DNA of 7,113 bases. Origin: Parcubacteria group bacterium GW2011_GWB1_42_6. Its GTDB lineage: Bacteria; Patescibacteriota; Minisyncoccia; Portnoybacterales; GWB1-42-6. The position numbers were made by a program, and so were the translations under genes. The stretch covers positions 1 to 7,113 of the forward strand of contig LCEC01000051.1 of the NCBI GenBank assembly GCA_000997475.1, in the 5' to 3' direction. The notes beneath the pieces were generated by a model. It was not told where the DNA came from. It saw only the letters and a list, made by a program, of their open reading frames with translations, and ran no database searches. Shown one piece after another: positions 1 through 5,843 of this stretch; within the stretch, counting starts at the first letter, position 1; each line of letters begins with the position of its first letter.

Positions 1-131
1 ATATAATCCGTTGGGATAAACTCGTTGAAGCCGGTTCATGGAACCAGGCCAAACAAAACGGGCTTGTCCGAACGGAAGGCAAAGATTATATCTTTCAAGA
101 CGGCGACACGGCAATATTTAAATTTAACTGA
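1..131 (+). CDS. ychF: YchF/OLA1-family GTPase, C-terminal end only (partial)
   Basis: This is the last 42 codons of a gene that begins outside the window, read in the frame starting at base 3 and ending at TGA 129-131. The visible tail has the pattern W..L.EAGSW..AK..G, then EGKDYIFQDGD, then an F-x-F-N end. That is how YchF proteins finish, in the TGS domain (E. coli has a very similar EGKDYIV-DGD-F-FN ending). YchF is a cytoplasmic Obg-related P-loop ATPase/GTPase that associates with ribosomes. The nucleotide-binding domain is not in the window. Its position directly upstream of rpsF-ssb-rpsR matches the order in Bacillus (yyaF-rpsF-ssbA-rpsR), which supports the call. The tail is short, so the family is recognised from this motif and from context only. 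Confidence 0.85.
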   Translation, partial: IIRWDKLVEAGSWNQAKQNGLVRTEGKDYIFQDGDTAIFKFN

Positions 132-187
132 CAGCGTCCAAATTTCCCGTTTTTCATAACGAATAATTTCGGGAGATAGAGCCGCGG

Positions 188-292
188 ATTATGATACGAA
201 TAGATGCGAACTTCAAAAATCCAGACATTCAATGTCTGGGATCTCGACATTGAATGTCTGGATTCATAAGATTTATATTTTCGTATCATAAT
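188..292. repeat. Nested palindrome in the ychF-rpsF gap
   Basis: Two inverted repeats lie one inside the other. The outer pair is a perfect 13-base match, 188-200 (ATTATGATACGAA) with 280-292. The inner pair is a perfect 19-base match, 218-236 with 246-264, around a 9-base loop. Each inner arm is itself nearly palindromic: 221-239 reads CCAGACATT-C-AATGTCTGG, and 246-258 is similar. The DNA or RNA could therefore form one long hairpin or two short ones. The outer right arm ends on an ATG at 291-293, 24 bases before the preferred rpsF start. It shares its architecture, but not its sequence, with the other intergenic elements here. It could also act as a terminator/attenuator between ychF and rpsF, but no clean U-tract follows. 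Confidence 0.85.
250..279 (+). promoter_or_regulatory. Candidate sigma-70 promoter for rpsF-ssb-rpsR
   Basis: TTGAAT (250-255; 4 of 6 to TTGACA) is followed after 18 bases by TATATT (274-279; 5 of 6 to TATAAT). Transcription would start near 286, about 29 bases before the preferred rpsF ATG. The -35 box lies inside the inner arm of the nested palindrome, so folding or cruciform formation would compete with promoter use. This is a consensus match only; such matches are common in AT-rich DNA. Confidence 0.35.
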
Positions 293-314
293 GCAAAGCT
301 TTCGCTGCAACCAA

Positions 315-737
315 ATGTACGAACTCACGTTTATTTTGAGTCCGATTCTGGATGAAGCCGGCTTGACTTCCGCCATGAAAGAAGTCAAAGACAAGATTGT
401 TGAATTGGAAGGAGAAATAAAAAAAGAAAAAATGAGCGAGAAAAAGAAACTCGCCTATCCCGTCAAAAAACAGATTTTCGGTTTTTATTCAACGATTGAG
501 TTTTCGGCAGAACCAGAAAAAATCGGCGATCTGCGGAATTTCATCAAAGGCAACCCAAGCATTTTGCGCTCGATTATAATCACTTTTGAAGAGAAAAAAA
601 GAGAAGAAGCTCCAAGACAGAAGAAAATCAAAGAAGAATTGCCTTCCGCTTTCAAATCCGCCGAATTCAAACCGGAAAAGGAAAAAATCAAGATTGAAGA
701 ATTGAATAAAAAGCTCGAAGAAATTTTGGAGGAATAA
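315..737 (+). CDS. rpsF: 30S ribosomal protein S6, with C-terminal extension
   Basis: S6 binds S18 and 16S rRNA in the platform of the small ribosomal subunit. The protein opens MYELTFILSP, the usual S6 first strand. It continues with the typical basic helix, KKLAYPVKK near residue 45, GFYSTIEF near 56, and a final core strand SILRSIIITFE at about 82-92. The S6 fold is thus complete in residues 1-95. Residues 96-140 are a Lys/Glu-rich, probably helical tail beyond the usual length of about 95-100. ATG 315 is chosen because family homology begins there. An in-frame ATG at 291 would add eight unrelated residues and overlaps the palindrome arm. Neither start has a Shine-Dalgarno site. It lies between ychF and ssb, with S18 two genes on. 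Identity is secure; the start is less so. Confidence 0.93.
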   Translation: MYELTFILSPILDEAGLTSAMKEVKDKIVELEGEIKKEKMSEKKKLAYPVKKQIFGFYSTIEFSAEPEKIGDLRNFIKGNPSILRSIIITFEEKKREEAPRQKKIKEELPSAFKSAEFKPEKEKIKIEELNKKLEEILEE

Positions 738-742
738 CCAGA

Positions 743-837
743 ACCCTGCGGAATTACAGATTTATACGGATTCTACGGATAAATTCAATTTGAATCCGCA
801 ATATCCGTACTAATTCGTAATTCCGTAAGATGACACT
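743..837. repeat. Palindromic intergenic element, copy 1 (rpsF-ssb gap)
   Basis: The imperfect arms 749-780 and 794-825 pair at 25 of 32 positions around an AT-rich loop (781-793). Both arms are built from short words such as CGGAATTAC, TACGGAT and their complements. With the ATG that follows, the element (743-840) aligns without gaps to a second copy at 1332-1429, about three quarters identical over 98 bases. Conserved ends are AACCCT on the left and GATGACACT directly before ATG on the right. It fills almost the whole gap. No coding sequence was seen in it. Confidence 0.88.
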
Positions 838-1326
838 ATGAATTTCAATCGCGCAATCATCCTGGGAAATTTAACCAGGGATCCGGAAATGAAAACTTTG
901 CCTTCCGGCCAATCGGTTACCAATTTTTCAATCGCCACCAATCGCATCTATAACGACAAAACCGGCGCCAAACAGCAAACAACCGAATTTCACAACGTAG
1001 TCGCTTTTGGAAAATTAGCCGATATCGCCGGACGGTATCTTTCAAGAGGCAAAATGGTTCTTGTGGAAGGAAGACTTCAAACCCGATCATGGCAAGCCCA
1101 GGATGGTTCCAAAAGATACCGCACGGAAATAGTCGCCGAGAATATGCAGCTTGGCCCCAAAGGAGGCGGAAGCAATGATTCATTTGGCGGCGGAGCTCCC
1201 CAAAGCGGCCAACAAAACACTCCCGAAATAGAAGAAATCCCCGTGATTGAAGCCGAGCCGGACTTCGGGCAAGAATCCGCCCAAGGCACGGAAGGAGGAG
1301 TGAATGTTAAAGATATACCATTTTAA
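838..1326 (+). CDS. ssb: Single-stranded DNA-binding protein SSB
   Basis: SSB coats single-stranded DNA during replication and repair and recruits partner proteins through its C-terminal tip. Residues 1-105 form the OB fold: MNFNRAIILGNLTRDPE at the start, VTNFSIATN at 27-35, TEFHNVVAFGKLADIA at 49-64, and LVEGRLQTRSW ending at W85, an aromatic ssDNA-stacking position. F51 stands where E. coli has Trp54. A disordered Gly/Gln-rich linker follows (about 108-128), then an acidic stretch. The last residues, VKDIPF, form the conserved acidic D-x-P-F-type tip. At 162 residues the protein has normal length and no sign of damage. ATG 838 is fixed by homology. Only a weak AAGA precedes it, supplied by the repeat's right end. 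Flanking by rpsF and rpsR is the classical arrangement. Confidence 0.97.
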   Translation: MNFNRAIILGNLTRDPEMKTLPSGQSVTNFSIATNRIYNDKTGAKQQTTEFHNVVAFGKLADIAGRYLSRGKMVLVEGRLQTRSWQAQDGSKRYRTEIVAENMQLGPKGGGSNDSFGGGAPQSGQQNTPEIEEIPVIEAEPDFGQESAQGTEGGVNVKDIPF

Positions 1327-1331
1327 ATAAA

Positions 1332-1426
1332 ACCCTACGGAATTACGAATAAATACGGATACTACGGATTTGATTGAATTCTATCCGTATTATCCGTAAA
1401 AATCTGTAATTCCGTAGGATGACACT
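1332..1426. repeat. Palindromic intergenic element, copy 2 (ssb-rpsR gap)
   Basis: Arms 1335-1369 and 1383-1417 pair at 29 of 35 positions around a 13-base loop. The ends (AACCCT on the left, GATGACACT before the ATG on the right) match copy 1 at 743-837 in the same orientation. The 77-base core (1338-1414) matches copy 1's core better when one is reverse-complemented: 14 ungapped mismatches against 20 in direct orientation. For example, the left arm here has the CGGAATTACGAAT form found in copy 1's right arm. The element fills the gap between ssb and rpsR. Confidence 0.88.
1416..1419 (+). promoter_or_regulatory. Repeat-borne Shine-Dalgarno site of rpsR
   Basis: AGGA lies 7 bases before the rpsR ATG and falls inside the conserved right end of the palindromic element. 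The equivalent bases before ssb are AAGA, at the same distance. The repeat therefore appears to supply the ribosome-binding context of both genes. The left part of the site lies at the base of the hairpin, so folding could partly mask it. Confidence 0.5.
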
Positions 1427-1630
1427 ATGGAAAAATCCTGCTATTTTTGCCAAGAAAATATCCAGCAAATAGATTTTAAAGACACGGCCACTCTGCGAAA
1501 TTTCCTTTCCGGGCAAGGCAAAATTTTGCCTCCGCGCCGAACCGGAGTTTGCCGCAAACATCAGCGCGCCTTGGCGCAAGCCATCAAACGCGCCCGCGCC
1601 ATGGCTTTGCTTTCGTTTGTTTCAAGATAA
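1427..1630 (+). CDS. rpsR: 30S ribosomal protein S18, zinc-ribbon (C+) type
   Basis: S18 pairs with S6 in the platform of the small subunit. The 67-residue protein carries the family signature GKILPPRRTGVCRKHQR (about 31-47) followed by LAQAIKRARAMALLSF (49-64). Residues C5, C8, C42 and H45 form a plausible zinc site (C-x-x-C then C-x-x-H), so this is probably the zinc-binding version of S18; zinc binding itself is inferred. ATG 1427 is supported by AGGA 7 bases upstream and by the early Cys pair. It is the last gene of the rpsF-ssb-rpsR group and is followed at once by a strong hairpin terminator. Confidence 0.97.
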   Translation: MEKSCYFCQENIQQIDFKDTATLRNFLSGQGKILPPRRTGVCRKHQRALAQAIKRARAMALLSFVSR

Positions 1631-1643
1631 TTTTTCAGACATT

Positions 1644-1680
1644 AAAAAACCTCTTCCGCCAGATACGGGAGAGGTTTTTT
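1644..1680. terminator. Bidirectional intrinsic terminator between rpsR and recA
   Basis: The stem arms are 1644-1658 and 1666-1680 (14 of 15 positions matched) around a 7-base loop. A six-A run opens the left arm and a six-T run closes the right arm, giving a U-tract in either direction. It begins 14 bases after the rpsR stop, and its other end is 34 bases past the recA stop. It can end both convergent transcripts. Confidence 0.92.
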
Positions 1681-1714
1681 GTTTATTTCGCGATCCGGCA
1701 ACTTTCCATGCTTT

Positions 1715-2767
1715 CTATTCGGCAATCGGCTTATCCGCCTGGCTTTCTTCTTTTGCCGAAGCTTCCTTTATTTTTTGAGAAATTTCTTCAACCAATTTTG
1801 GATTTTCTTTCAAATATCGGCGAGAAGCTTCCGATCCCTGGCCAAGTTTCATTTCGCCGTAATTCATCCAAGAGCCGGATTTTTCAATAATGCCGTATTT
1901 AACGGCCACATTGATAATATCGGCCTCAAACGAAATGCCTTCGTTGTAAAGGATATCGAATTCCGCCGTTCTGAAAGGGGGAGCCACTTTATTTTTGACG
2001 ATTTTAACTTTCACGCGATTGCCGATAATTTGTTCTCCTTGTTTGATTTGAGCCGTGCGCCTGATTTCGATTCTGACAGAGCTGTAAAATTTGAGAGCTT
2101 TTCCGCCCGGGGTTTCTTCGGGATTGCCAAACACTATTCCGATTTTCAAGCGAATTTGATTGATGAAAATAATGGTGGTTGTGGTTTTAAAAACAATGGC
2201 CGTGAGCTTGCGCAAAGCTTGCGACATAAGCCGGGCCTGCAAACCCATATGAACATCTCCCATTTCGCCTTCGATCTCGGCGCGGGGAGTGAGAGCCGCC
2301 ACTGAATCCACTACAATCACGTCAACGGCGCCTGAACGCACCAAACTTTCCACTATATCCAAAGCTTGTTCGCCGTTATCGGGCTGCGAAATCAGCAAAT
2401 CATCGATTTTAACTCCGATTTTTTTGGCATACTCCGGATCAAGCGCGTGCTCCGCGTCCACAAAAGCGCAAAGGCCGCCTTTTTTTTGGGATTGAGCGAT
2501 AGTATGCAAAGCTAAAGTGGTTTTGCCGGAACTTTCCGGACCATAAACTTCGACAATTCTTCCTTTTGGCATACCGCCGACTCCCAAAGCCAGGTCCAAA
2601 GAAATCGAGCCTGTCGGAATAGCGTCAACATTAACTCTTCTGGCTTCCCCCAATTTCATTATTGATCCGTCGCCGAACTTTTCCTTTATCTCGTCAACGG
2701 CGATTTCCAAAGCTTTCTGTTTTTCGGTCTTCGCCCCTCCTTGAGACGCGACATTTTGTTTGGCCAT
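1715..2767 (-). CDS. recA: Recombinase RecA
   Basis: RecA is the ATP-dependent strand-exchange protein of homologous recombination and the co-protease of the SOS response. Walker A is GPESSGKTT (76-84), the catalytic Glu sits in DAEHALD (E106), and Walker B is VIVVDS (150-155). FINQIR (201-206) and the L2 DNA-binding loop with GNPEETPGGKALKFY (214-228) follow. The N-terminal oligomerisation helix and a C-terminal domain ending in a charged tail are present, and 350 residues is normal length. No intein and no missing key residue was seen. The start ATG (2765-2767) is fixed by homology and has no recognisable Shine-Dalgarno site. It lies only 6 bases after the RodZ-like gene, so the two are probably cotranscribed and may be translationally coupled. 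I saw no obvious LexA box. Confidence 0.98.
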   Translation of the reverse strand: MAKQNVASQGGAKTEKQKALEIAVDEIKEKFGDGSIMKLGEARRVNVDAIPTGSISLDLALGVGGMPKGRIVEVYGPESSGKTTLALHTIAQSQKKGGLCAFVDAEHALDPEYAKKIGVKIDDLLISQPDNGEQALDIVESLVRSGAVDVIVVDSVAALTPRAEIEGEMGDVHMGLQARLMSQALRKLTAIVFKTTTTIIFINQIRLKIGIVFGNPEETPGGKALKFYSSVRIEIRRTAQIKQGEQIIGNRVKVKIVKNKVAPPFRTAEFDILYNEGISFEADIINVAVKYGIIEKSGSWMNYGEMKLGQGSEASRRYLKENPKLVEEISQKIKEASAKEESQADKPIAE

Positions 2768-2773
2768 AAGTTT

Positions 2774-3568
2774 TTAATTTAAATTCGAATTATCTTCTTG
2801 ATTTTTTGTTTCTTCTTTGGATTGTTCTCGCGAGCTTGTCGCGTTGCCCTGAATTGAGGAATTCAGAATACTCGCCGGCGCTATCGGCAATGCTTCGTCT
2901 TCTTTTTCTTCAAACAAAACTTTTCTTTCCACCAAAGATTCTTTTCCAAAACGATTTATTGATTTTATTTGAATGGCGTTGATGCCGGAAACCAAGTTTA
3001 AAGATTCTTTAAATTCTCCGTTCTTGTCAATATAAACCTCTTGGCCGTTAATTGTCAATCGCGACTCTATATCGGTTGCTCCCGATATTTCCAAGGATCG
3101 ATTTTCGGAACGAAAATCGTTTTGAGGCGAGAAAACTTGAAGCTCGGGAGGCGAAACGATAAAATGAAGCTCGTAATAAAAATAGCCCGCCACTCCCAAA
3201 AAAGCCAAAACGGCAAAAACGATCGCGAAAATTCCGGGAGTGATTATCAGGCGTGGAAAACGAATAACCGGCAAAGACTTTTTTTCTTGTTTCTTAAGAT
3301 GATTGGCGACATTGATTTCTCTTTCATATTCCAAAATAATCTCTTTTTCGTCTATATTTAAAAGTTTGGCGTAACGCCTCAAAAAACCTTTAATATAAAC
3401 TTCGGGAGGCAAAAGATCGATTTCGCCGGCTTCCAAATAATCAATGTATTTTTCCGGCGCGTTCAGGCTCTTGGCGATTTTGGATTTTGACAAGCCAAAA
3501 ACTTCTCTTGTTTTTCTGATTTTATCCCAAAAAAGCGGCACTTCGACTTTTCGAGCGATAAACACCAT
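2774..3568 (-). CDS. RodZ-like membrane protein: HTH, one TM segment, Ig-like domain
   Basis: This is a 264-residue membrane protein with the RodZ architecture. Residues about 10-80 form a RodZ-type helix-turn-helix domain, with FWDKIRKTREVFGLSKSKIA, then APEKYIDYLEAGEIDLLPP and YIKGFLRRYAKLLNID. A basic stretch (92-106) leads to one membrane segment (about 108-131). An exported domain (about 140-230) looks like an Ig/glucodextranase-B fold (PPELQVFSP..., LTINGQEVYIDKNGEF, GINAIQIK). An acidic, Asn/Ser-rich tail ends the protein. RodZ links the cytoskeleton to the cell wall in rods; that role here is inferred, and mreB is not in the window. ATG 3568 is preferred; extending eight codons upstream would need a TTG start inside the palindromic element. 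It lies between ftsK and recA. Confidence 0.82.
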   Translation of the reverse strand: MVFIARKVEVPLFWDKIRKTREVFGLSKSKIAKSLNAPEKYIDYLEAGEIDLLPPEVYIKGFLRRYAKLLNIDEKEIILEYEREINVANHLKKQEKKSLPVIRFPRLIITPGIFAIVFAVLAFLGVAGYFYYELHFIVSPPELQVFSPQNDFRSENRSLEISGATDIESRLTINGQEVYIDKNGEFKESLNLVSGINAIQIKSINRFGKESLVERKVLFEEKEDEALPIAPASILNSSIQGNATSSREQSKEETKNQEDNSNLN

Positions 3569-3577
3569 TTTATAGAA

Positions 3578-3675
3578 ATTTTCAATTTCCAATTCTCAAT
3601 TTTAAATCAATATTAAATTTATTAATATTTAATATTAAAAATTCATTGAAAATTGGATTATTAAAAATTGAAAAT
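3578..3675. repeat. AT-rich nested palindrome in the ftsK-RodZ-like gap
   Basis: Three nested pairs share one centre: 3609-3618 with 3627-3636 (10 of 10, 8-base loop), 3589-3599 with 3645-3655 (10 of 11), and 3578-3588 with 3665-3675 (11 of 11). The words are AT-only or nearly so, around AATATTAAAT, CCAATT and TTGAAAAT, unlike the other elements here. It starts 9 bases from the RodZ-like ATG and reaches close to the probable original end of ftsK. It could attenuate read-through from ftsK or mark an RNA processing site; neither is shown. Confidence 0.82.
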
Positions 3676-3680
3676 TATCT

Positions 3681-3743
3681 TCAGTATTCTCCCATTACGT
3701 CTCTTTCGCTGGCTTTAATTGGATTGCCGGGAATATCGAGCAT
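3681..3743 (-). other. Possible out-of-frame remnant of the FtsK C-terminal tail
   Basis: In the frame +1 to ftsK, the minus strand reads LDIPGNPIKASERDVMGEY and stops at 3681-3683. The order P-G, K, then R-D-V-M resembles the end of the FtsK gamma domain (commonly GP..G-K-P-R-E-V-L in SpoIIIE/FtsK), and L-D-I resembles the ARLLD helix. It lies exactly where the ftsK frame loses homology. If this is the old tail, about 40 bases encoding the middle of the winged helix are missing. The match is short and could be chance. Confidence 0.4.
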
Positions 3744-5784
3744 AACCCACACGCAATCGGCGTTGCAAAAGCGAAGCCGAAGCTTTTCTCGTTTGGATTA
3801 CGACTTGCTTAGCATCCTCATAAAGATCATCGTCAACACCGGCATTATCCCCGCCGTCATTCATCATCCCCATGCGGCCGGCGGAGTGCGATTGAACCAC
3901 TTCATCGGCATAATGAACGTCTTTTGTCTGTTTGGTAATAAAATCCACCACTTTTTTCACTTCTTTTTCCGAAACAAAAGCGCCTTGAATTCTGCGGGCC
4001 TTGCTGGAATCACCGGAGAGAAAAAGCATATCGCCGTTGCCCAAAAGTTTTTCCGCGCCGCCCGCGTCCAAAATTGTGCGCGAATCGGTTTGCGAAGCCA
4101 CTTGGAAAGCAACGCGAGTGGTAATATTGGCTTTTATAAGACCGGTGATTACTTCCACCGAAGGACGCTGGGTCGCCAAAACCAAATGAATGCCTACGGC
4201 TCTGGCCATCTGCGCCAGACGGACAATCGCCGCTTCCATATCGCGGCCATGCGAAGCCATCAGATCCGCCAATTCGTCGATAATAATCACGATATAAGGC
4301 AAAGGCTCGTCAACTTTTCCTTCGGCGAATTTTTTATTGTATGAAAGAATATCGCGAACCTGCTCGTTGGAAAGAGTTTCGAATCTTCTTTCCATTTCGC
4401 CCACCGCCCAACGCAAAGCATTGATAGCTTTTTGCGATTCCACGATCACAGGAGTCAATAAATGCGGCAAACCGTTATAGATGGGAAATTCCACCCTTTT
4501 GGGATCGATCAAAATGATTTTCAAGAAATTGGGCGCGTGCCGGCAAAGCATGCTTAAAATCAGAGAGTTCAAGCAAACCGATTTGCCCGTTCCCGTGGCC
4601 CCGGCAATCAGCATGTGCGGCATTTTTTCCAAAGCGGCAAAAGCCGGCACGCCGGCCACATCGCGGCCAAGCGCCAAAGTGAGCATTCGATTTTCCTGGC
4701 TGAATTCGGGCTGATCCGCCAAATTGCGCAGACGAACTTTAGTGACTGATTTATTGGGAATTTCAATGCCCACCAAGGATCGCCCGGGAATCGGCGCTTC
4801 TATGCGGATTGGATGAGCCGCCAAAGAAAGAGATAAATCGCTGCTCAAAGCCGTGATTTTGGAAAGTTTGACTCCCTGGGCCGGACGCAGAGTATACTGG
4901 GTAACGGTTGGCCCGATATTCACTTCGGCCATTTCAACATCAATATTAAAATGCTGCAGCGTCCGCTTAATGATATTGGCATTGGCTTTGATGTCGCCGC
5001 TGGTGGGCTCTCCCGAATCCGCTTCCAGCATCTCAAGCGGAGGCACCTGATAATCTTCCAAAACCATTTTGCTTTGCAAAAGCATCAAATCGTCTTTCTT
5101 GACCGGCTTTTCTTCGGTTTTTTGCGCTTTCGCGACTTGCTTTTCATTAAGGCCTTTTACTTCAAAATCGGGCGAAGACATAAATTTTTTGACCAACGAC
5201 CCGAAAGGAGAAGAATCGTTTTGCGCGAATTCTTTTTTGCCATTTTGAGCGTCCTTGATAAATTCCGATTTTTTCTCTTTTTCTTCCTTGCCCAAAATTT
5301 TCAAAAACAGGATCTTTAAGGAAATATTAAAAATTATCAAAAGAGAAATCAAAACCAGCGCGAACAAAATAATATAACTGGCAAAATTTCCCAAAAGTTT
5401 GGTAAACGGATAGGCAACACCCAATCCCAAGTATCCCCCGCCTTTGCCGCTTCCAAAAATCATCTCCAAAATTCCCAAAAAGCTCAAAATAAAAAGAATC
5501 ATGCCAAAAAAAGGCGTGCCGTAGATATCCTTATGCAAAGATTTTATTATTGAAACACCCGCCAAAATCAGCCCCAGCGGCACCAAAAAATATCCCCAGC
5601 CAAAAAGCGAATCCAATCCTTTATGAATATAGTTGCCCAAAGTTGAAGCCAAACCGAAATAACTCAAAATAACGATTATCGCCAGAAGAAAAAGAATAAC
5701 CGCCACTATTCCTTTTTTTGTGTCATCCTCCAAATCAAGTTTTAAATTTTTATTTTTCGGTTCGTTTTTGAATTTTTTTGGCAT
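3715..5784 (-). CDS. ftsK: DNA translocase FtsK/SpoIIIE, C-terminus apparently truncated
   Basis: FtsK is a membrane-anchored, septum-located ATPase that pumps chromosomal DNA during division. Four membrane segments lie at about 25-47, 62-80, 89-110 and 133-157. A charged linker (about 165-245) follows, then the alpha/beta motor. Walker A is GATGTGKS (395-402), and Walker B is IVIIIDELADLM with D503/E504. LATQRPSVEVITG (536-548) and the ARRIQGAFVS segment (597-605) are typical. The DNA-reading gamma winged helix starts well (KASASLLQRRLRVGYAR, 667-683), then ends abruptly in six unrelated residues, lacking the usual AARLLD-LEE-GIVGP part. At 689 residues it is otherwise complete, with a short linker. 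The ATG at 5782-5784 lacks a Shine-Dalgarno site. It is the first gene of the ftsK-RodZ-like-recA group. Family identity is certain; the 3' end is doubtful. Confidence 0.96.
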   Translation of the reverse strand: MPKKFKNEPKNKNLKLDLEDDTKKGIVAVILFLLAIIVILSYFGLASTLGNYIHKGLDSLFGWGYFLVPLGLILAGVSIIKSLHKDIYGTPFFGMILFILSFLGILEMIFGSGKGGGYLGLGVAYPFTKLLGNFASYIILFALVLISLLIIFNISLKILFLKILGKEEKEKKSEFIKDAQNGKKEFAQNDSSPFGSLVKKFMSSPDFEVKGLNEKQVAKAQKTEEKPVKKDDLMLLQSKMVLEDYQVPPLEMLEADSGEPTSGDIKANANIIKRTLQHFNIDVEMAEVNIGPTVTQYTLRPAQGVKLSKITALSSDLSLSLAAHPIRIEAPIPGRSLVGIEIPNKSVTKVRLRNLADQPEFSQENRMLTLALGRDVAGVPAFAALEKMPHMLIAGATGTGKSVCLNSLILSMLCRHAPNFLKIILIDPKRVEFPIYNGLPHLLTPVIVESQKAINALRWAVGEMERRFETLSNEQVRDILSYNKKFAEGKVDEPLPYIVIIIDELADLMASHGRDMEAAIVRLAQMARAVGIHLVLATQRPSVEVITGLIKANITTRVAFQVASQTDSRTILDAGGAEKLLGNGDMLFLSGDSSKARRIQGAFVSEKEVKKVVDFITKQTKDVHYADEVVQSHSAGRMGMMNDGGDNAGVDDDLYEDAKQVVIQTRKASASLLQRRLRVGYARYSRQSN

Positions 5785-5794
5785 ATAAAAAAAC

Positions 5795-5809
5795 TTAAGC
5801 GCTGCTTAA
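5795..5809 (-). promoter_or_regulatory. Small inverted repeat at the ftsK transcription start
   Basis: TTAAGC (5795-5800) and GCTTAA (5804-5809) form a 6-base perfect dyad around a 3-base spacer, between the -10 box and the ftsK ATG. The expected transcription start (near 5807) falls inside it. This is a suitable place for an operator or a 5' hairpin, but no regulator is known to bind it, and a dyad this short can arise by chance. Confidence 0.35.
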
Positions 5810-5813
5810 ACCC

Positions 5814-5843
5814 ATTATACTCCAAAGACATATTGAGGGGCAA
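5814..5843 (-). promoter_or_regulatory. Sigma-70-type promoter for ftsK and downstream genes
   Basis: On the minus strand, TTGCCC (5838-5843; 4 of 6 to TTGACA) and a perfect TATAAT (5814-5819) are separated by 18 bases. Transcription would start about 23 bases before the ftsK ATG. The -35 box overlaps the outer arm of the neighbouring nested palindrome (5834-5860). Confidence 0.5.

Noticed and set aside
291..314. An earlier rpsF start at ATG 291, adding MQSFRCNQ
   Set aside because: S6 homology begins at MYELT (315), the extra codons overlap the palindrome arm, and no Shine-Dalgarno site supports 291. It cannot be fully excluded.
132..314. An S6:S18-binding leader RNA (CCG-box type) before rpsF
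   Set aside because: I found hairpins, and a CCG at 182-184, but not an arrangement I could match to the known leader. A covariance-model search would decide.
743..1429. A CRISPR array, because of the repeated words such as TACGGAT and CGGAATTAC
   Set aside because: The words form palindrome arms in two separated gaps, with no regular repeat-spacer periodicity and no cas gene.
1679..2305. A 208-residue open frame on the plus strand
   Set aside because: It lies entirely antisense to recA and the flank past its stop, and its Phe/Arg-rich composition is that of a complement shadow.
3569..3592. A longer RodZ-like protein starting eight codons upstream
   Set aside because: It would need a TTG start inside the AT-rich palindrome, whereas an ATG lies at 3566-3568 just before the conserved HTH domain.
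3646..4344. A 232-residue open frame on the plus strand
   Set aside because: It is antisense to the conserved ftsK motor region and shows no motif of its own.
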